Positions 1 through 6,805 of a stretch of 6,805 bases of DNA are shown piece after piece. Each line of letters opens with the position of its first letter. Positions within the stretch are counted from its first letter, which is position 1. The position numbers and the translations under genes were made by a program. The notes beneath the pieces are model-generated. The model saw only the letters and a list, made by a program, of their open reading frames with translations. It was not told where the DNA came from and did no database searches. This DNA comes from Nautiliaceae bacterium (GTDB lineage Bacteria > Campylobacterota > Campylobacteria > Campylobacterales > Nautiliaceae): contig JAMOSM010000130.1 in assembly GCA_027063075.1 (NCBI GenBank), positions 1 to 6,805 on the forward strand, read 5' to 3'.

Positions 1-2436
<2,436 letters not shown>

Positions 2437-2443
2437 AATATCT

Positions 2444-2448
2444 TCCTT
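2444..2448 (-). promoter_or_regulatory. Ribosome binding site deciding the tviB start
   Basis: The minus strand reads AAGGA (extended AAGGAAGA) seven bases before the ATG at 2436. It lies downstream of the alternative ATG at 2460, so it can only serve the shorter form. Confidence 0.6.
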
Positions 2449-2459
2449 TTTACAAAACA

Positions 2460-2693
2460 TTACTTAACTTCAATCTCATCTTTAATTTTTTCAAAAAGTT
2501 TTTTACCAATACCCTTTACTTTCATAATATCTTCTATTTTTTCAAACTTATGTTTTTCTCTGTATTTTATGATAGCTAAAGCTTTTTTGTGACCAATTCC
2601 ACTGAGAGTGTGAAGTTCTTTCATCGTAGCAGTATTTATATTAATTGCCCCAAAAGCAAAAATCCCTGTTAAAAACAAAACAAACTTTTTCAT
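2460..2693 (-). CDS. comEA: ComEA-like exported helix-hairpin-helix DNA-binding protein
   Basis: This 77-residue protein has a Sec-type signal or anchor: MKK, then the hydrophobic stretch [13 protein letters not shown] (4-16). The ComEA core follows: ININTAT (17-23), then two helix-hairpin-helix motifs, [13 protein letters not shown] (30-42) and [12 protein letters not shown] (59-70), linked by [14 protein letters not shown]. ComEA proteins bind double-stranded DNA in the periplasm without sequence specificity and pull it in during natural transformation. The small size matches the 79-residue C. jejuni ComE homologue Cj0011c that I recall as needed for transformation; Gram-positive ComEA has extra N-terminal domains. 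The ATG is preceded by AAGGAG at 5-base spacing, and that site overlaps the ugd stop codon. No other competence gene is in the window. The family is secure; a role in uptake here is inferred. Confidence 0.88.
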   Translation of the reverse strand: MKKFVLFLTGIFAFGAININTATMKELHTLSGIGHKKALAIIKYREKHKFEKIEDIMKVKGIGKKLFEKIKDEIEVK

Positions 2694-2698
2694 CCTTT

Positions 2699-2704
2699 CT
2701 CCTT
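2699..2704 (-). promoter_or_regulatory. Ribosome binding site of comEA overlapping the ugd stop
   Basis: The minus strand reads AAGGAG, five bases before the comEA ATG. Its first two bases belong to the TAA of ugd. It is the most consensus-like site in the window and suggests comEA is translated well and from the same message as ugd. Confidence 0.65.
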
Positions 2705-3872
2705 AATCCCTACTATAAATGTCTCTTGTATATACTTTCTCTTTATAGTTTTTCAATTTTTCATCCATTCTGTTAGCTAAAATTATATCACATTTTTTAG
2801 CAAATTCTTTAAAATCTTTTATAAATTCCACCCCTTCAACTTCATCTCCTTTTGCCATAGGTTCATAAACTACAAGTTTTACAAAGGGTCTAAGCATTTC
2901 CATTACATCAAATATAGCAGAACTTCTAAAGTTATCACTCCCTGCTTTCATCGTAAGCCTATAAACCCCTACAACTTGTGGATTTTTATCAAGTATGCGT
3001 TTTGCTATAAATTCTTTTCTTGTAGTATTACTATCAACAATAGCTTCTATTAATCTTTGAGGAATATTCTCAAGTGTATAATTTGCTAAAAGCTGTTTTG
3101 TGTCTTTTGGCAGACAATATCCCCCATATCCAAAACTTGGATTATTGTAATAATTTCCAATTCTCGGGTCAAGACAAATACCTTCTATAATTTCTTTTGT
3201 ATTAAGACCTTTCATTTCAGCAAAAGTATCAAGCTCATTAAAAAACGAAATCCTCATAGCTAAATAAGTATTTGCAAAAAGTTTTATAGCCTCAGCTTCT
3301 GTATTATTAGTATAAAGAATAGGAATAGTTTCTTTAAAAGCCCCGTCTCTTAATAAATTTGCAAAAATCTCAGCTCTTGTACTTTTTTCTCCCACTATTA
3401 TCCTGCTTGGATACAAGCTATCAAACAGAGCTTTTCCTTCCCTTAAAAACTCAGGTACAAAAAATATATTATCATAACTAAACTCTTTTTTAATTCTTTC
3501 TGTATATCCAATAGGAATAGTTGAGCGAATTACAATTGTAGCACTTGGATTAATTTCAATTACATCTTTTATTACACTCTCAACCGATTTAGTATTAAAA
3601 TAATTTGTAATAGGGTCATAATCTGTGGGAGTTGCAACTACCACATATTCAGCATCCTTATAAGCCTCTTTCTTATTGGTAGTGGCTTTAAGACTTAACT
3701 TTTTAGTTTGAAAAAATTCAGTTATTTCCTTATCTTCTATAGGAGATATTCTCTTATTTATCATTTCAACTTTTTCAGGTATTATATCAAGCGCTACAAC
3801 TTCATTATTTTGAGCTAAAAGCACGGCATTACTAAGCCCTACATATCCTGTCCCCGCTATTGCTATTTTCAT
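2703..3872 (-). CDS. ugd: UDP-glucose 6-dehydrogenase
   Basis: This 389-residue enzyme oxidises UDP-glucose to UDP-glucuronic acid with two NAD+, in the cytoplasm, supplying glucuronate for capsule, LPS or related glycans. The Rossmann motif is [17 protein letters not shown] (5-21). [15 protein letters not shown] (80-94) and [12 protein letters not shown] (140-151) are substrate-site segments. [22 protein letters not shown] spans 235-256, with the catalytic cysteine at 253. The protein ends [10 protein letters not shown], much like the VYTRDLF ending of E. coli Ugd. It therefore belongs to the short (about 388-residue) enterobacterial/streptococcal Ugd class and is distinct from the TviB-type enzyme downstream. 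The ATG at 3872 has AAGGA 6 bases upstream. The 28 bases separating it from the lipoprotein gene hold this site but no recognisable promoter or terminator. The gap to comEA is 9 bases. UDP-glucose is the likely substrate because the family match runs the full length. Confidence 0.94.
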   Translation of the reverse strand: MKIAIAGTGYVGLSNAVLLAQNNEVVALDIIPEKVEMINKRISPIEDKEITEFFQTKKLSLKATTNKKEAYKDAEYVVVATPTDYDPITNYFNTKSVESVIKDVIEINPSATIVIRSTIPIGYTERIKKEFSYDNIFFVPEFLREGKALFDSLYPSRIIVGEKSTRAEIFANLLRDGAFKETIPILYTNNTEAEAIKLFANTYLAMRISFFNELDTFAEMKGLNTKEIIEGICLDPRIGNYYNNPSFGYGGYCLPKDTKQLLANYTLENIPQRLIEAIVDSNTTRKEFIAKRILDKNPQVVGVYRLTMKAGSDNFRSSAIFDVMEMLRPFVKLVVYEPMAKGDEVEGVEFIKDFKEFAKKCDIILANRMDEKLKNYKEKVYTRDIYSRD

Positions 3873-3900
3873 TTATCATCCTTTTCTATCACTAAAATAT

Positions 3901-4299
3901 TCATCCTCTCTCCTTTAAAAACTTAATTAAAAACAAATCCTTTTCATTTTTTATTAAAATAAAATTTTTTCCTCTTTTACAAAAAAAACCTTTAATACAC
4001 TCTTTATTTAAAATTTTATCAAAAAAATCGGGAGGATAGTGACTTCCTAAATACTCTTTAACGAACTTTTTTTTATCTATACATCTATTTTCGATACATA
4101 CAAAAGAATTTTTAATAGTTATCTCAAAAGGCTTTAAACCGCCTTTATAGATTACAACTTTTTTATACCCAAAACCTTTTTTTAAAAAGCCTTGATCTGA
4201 GAGTTTTATTTTTGGAGTTTTAATAACGGCATAAATAGGAGTGGTTTTAGTAGAACAACCTATAAAAAAAAGTATTAAAACTAACGCAATTTTTTGCAT
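3901..4299 (-). CDS. Uncharacterised small lipoprotein with two cysteine pairs
   Basis: I do not recognise this 132-residue protein. It begins with a lipoprotein signal, MQKIALVLILFFIGCS: short basic start, hydrophobic core, and a lipobox-like FIGC with the lipidated cysteine at 15. Serine at +2 would allow sorting to the outer membrane by the E. coli rule. The mature part is lysine-rich and has four further cysteines in two close pairs, Cys68/Cys73 and Cys101/Cys107, which could form disulphides in the periplasm. It has no transmembrane segment after the signal and no enzyme motif I can name. The ATG at 4299 lies 19 bases inside the upstream TsaC-like gene, with only a weak GGA site 8 bases before it, so translation is probably coupled. 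The gene is very AT-rich and contains several 8-base A/T runs. The signal peptide and compact overlap argue it is real. Confidence 0.75.
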   Translation of the reverse strand: MQKIALVLILFFIGCSTKTTPIYAVIKTPKIKLSDQGFLKKGFGYKKVVIYKGGLKPFEITIKNSFVCIENRCIDKKKFVKEYLGSHYPPDFFDKILNKECIKGFFCKRGKNFILIKNEKDLFLIKFLKERG

Positions 4300-4710
4300 C
4301 TTTTTTTTCCGAGTTTAATAATTTTTGAGGCTTCTCCCTCAAAAAACTCTCTTTTATCCTCAACAACTATATCCGCCATCTCTTTTGCCCATTTTTCATC
4401 AAAATTTTTTCCATGTAAATTTGCAGATGTCGAATACATCCAAGAAAATTTTTTTAAAAATTCAAGGTGTTTTTCATCCCTTACCACCCTAAAACTCTCA
4501 CCATTTGGATAAATAAAAGTAGTCTTCTTAGCTCTTCTGACTTGTTTTTTAAATTTATTAGGAACCCTTACAAAATTTTTAAGCGTATCTAAACTGTCAA
4601 CTTCTCTTAAAACAGGTTTATTTAAAGGGCGTTTTTTTAATCTGTTTAATTTCTCCTTATCCTGAGATAAAAAACCAACAGTAGTATCGGTTTGAGCAAG
4701 ATATACTTTA

Positions 4711-4721
<11 letters not shown>
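4281..4721 (-). CDS. Short Sua5/YciO/YrdC (TsaC-like) family protein
   Basis: TsaC/Sua5 proteins make threonylcarbamoyl-AMP from threonine, bicarbonate and ATP for the t6A37 modification of ANN-decoding tRNAs. This 146-residue protein keeps the family landmarks in order: AQTDTTVGFLSQD (9-21, equivalent to PTETVYGL), KKRPLNKPV (29-37, the KxR...KP segment that binds nucleotide), FRVVRD (77-82) and STSAN (97-101, the SxN motif). It is clearly shorter than the usual 180-200 residues: the N-terminal strand before the TDT motif and the region between KRP and STSAN are reduced, and the tail is basic. The ATG at 4721 is inside the fliJ-like gene (11-base overlap) with AAGGA 6 bases upstream. The family assignment is good. 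Whether it is the cell's t6A enzyme or a YciO-like paralogue cannot be told from this window, so no symbol is given. Confidence 0.8.

Positions 4722-6805
<2,084 letters not shown>

Noticed and set aside
2437..2460. Upstream ATG at 2460 for the TviB-type gene.
   Set aside because: It adds eight residues (MFCKKEDI) absent from the family core and has a weak binding site; AAGGA before the ATG at 2436 is better. It remains possible.
3873..3900. Promoter or terminator in the 28-base gap before ugd.
   Set aside because: The gap holds only the ugd ribosome binding site; no -35/-10 pair or hairpin can be supported.
4301..4308. Plus-strand T-run as a rho-independent terminator.
   Set aside because: No GC-rich hairpin precedes it, and genes on both sides run on the opposite strand.
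4294..4512. Plus-strand open frame of 72 codons.
   Set aside because: It is antisense to the TsaC-like gene, with Phe/Ser-rich low-complexity content and no recognisable domain.

Overview
This window is AT-rich DNA carrying ten protein genes. All lie on the minus strand, so they are read from high to low coordinates, with almost no intergenic space. Eight are complete, one (hisZ-like) enters at the right edge without its start, and one (wbpD-like) leaves at the left edge without its end. No tRNA, rRNA, CRISPR array, insertion sequence or convincing terminator was seen. No stretch longer than 28 bases lies outside a gene, apart from short start-codon uncertainties.

Organism: the low GC content, the AAGGA-type ribosome binding sites and a FliJ-like coiled-coil gene directly after purA (the order I recall for HP0255-HP0256 of Helicobacter pylori and Cj1498c-Cj1497c of Campylobacter jejuni) all suggest Campylobacterota. 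A vent thermophile of the Nautiliales type (Nautilia, Caminibacter, Lebetimonas) is my best guess, but the sequence alone does not prove it.

Right half (about 3900-6805), mostly housekeeping: a HisZ-like histidine-biosynthesis regulator overlaps purA (adenylosuccinate synthetase) by 8 bases. PurA overlaps a FliJ-like flagellar export coiled coil by 4 bases, which overlaps a short Sua5/YrdC/TsaC-family protein by 11 bases. That gene overlaps a small uncharacterised lipoprotein by 19 bases. This chain of overlaps points to one transcript with translational coupling.

Left half (1-3872), surface sugar supply: ugd (UDP-glucose 6-dehydrogenase) starts after the only sizeable gap, 28 bases. It is followed by a ComEA-like exported DNA-binding protein, a TviB/WbpO-type UDP-N-acetylhexosamine 6-dehydrogenase, a WbpB/WlbA 3-dehydrogenase and a WbpD/WlbB acetyltransferase. 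The last three are three steps of the route from UDP-GlcNAc to UDP-2,3-diacetamido-2,3-dideoxy-glucuronic acid, the precursor of GlcNAc3NAcA/ManNAc3NAcA in LPS or capsule. The missing aminotransferase (WbpE/WlbC) and the optional 2-epimerase (WbpI/WlbD) would be expected beyond the left edge. Ugd adds UDP-glucuronic acid, so the cell probably makes acidic surface glycans with at least two uronic acids.

I do not see a clearly new biological system. The points most worth a second look are the competence gene set among the sugar dehydrogenases, the TviB-type enzyme feeding a WbpB/WbpD pathway, the very short TsaC-like protein, and the orphan cysteine-paired lipoprotein.
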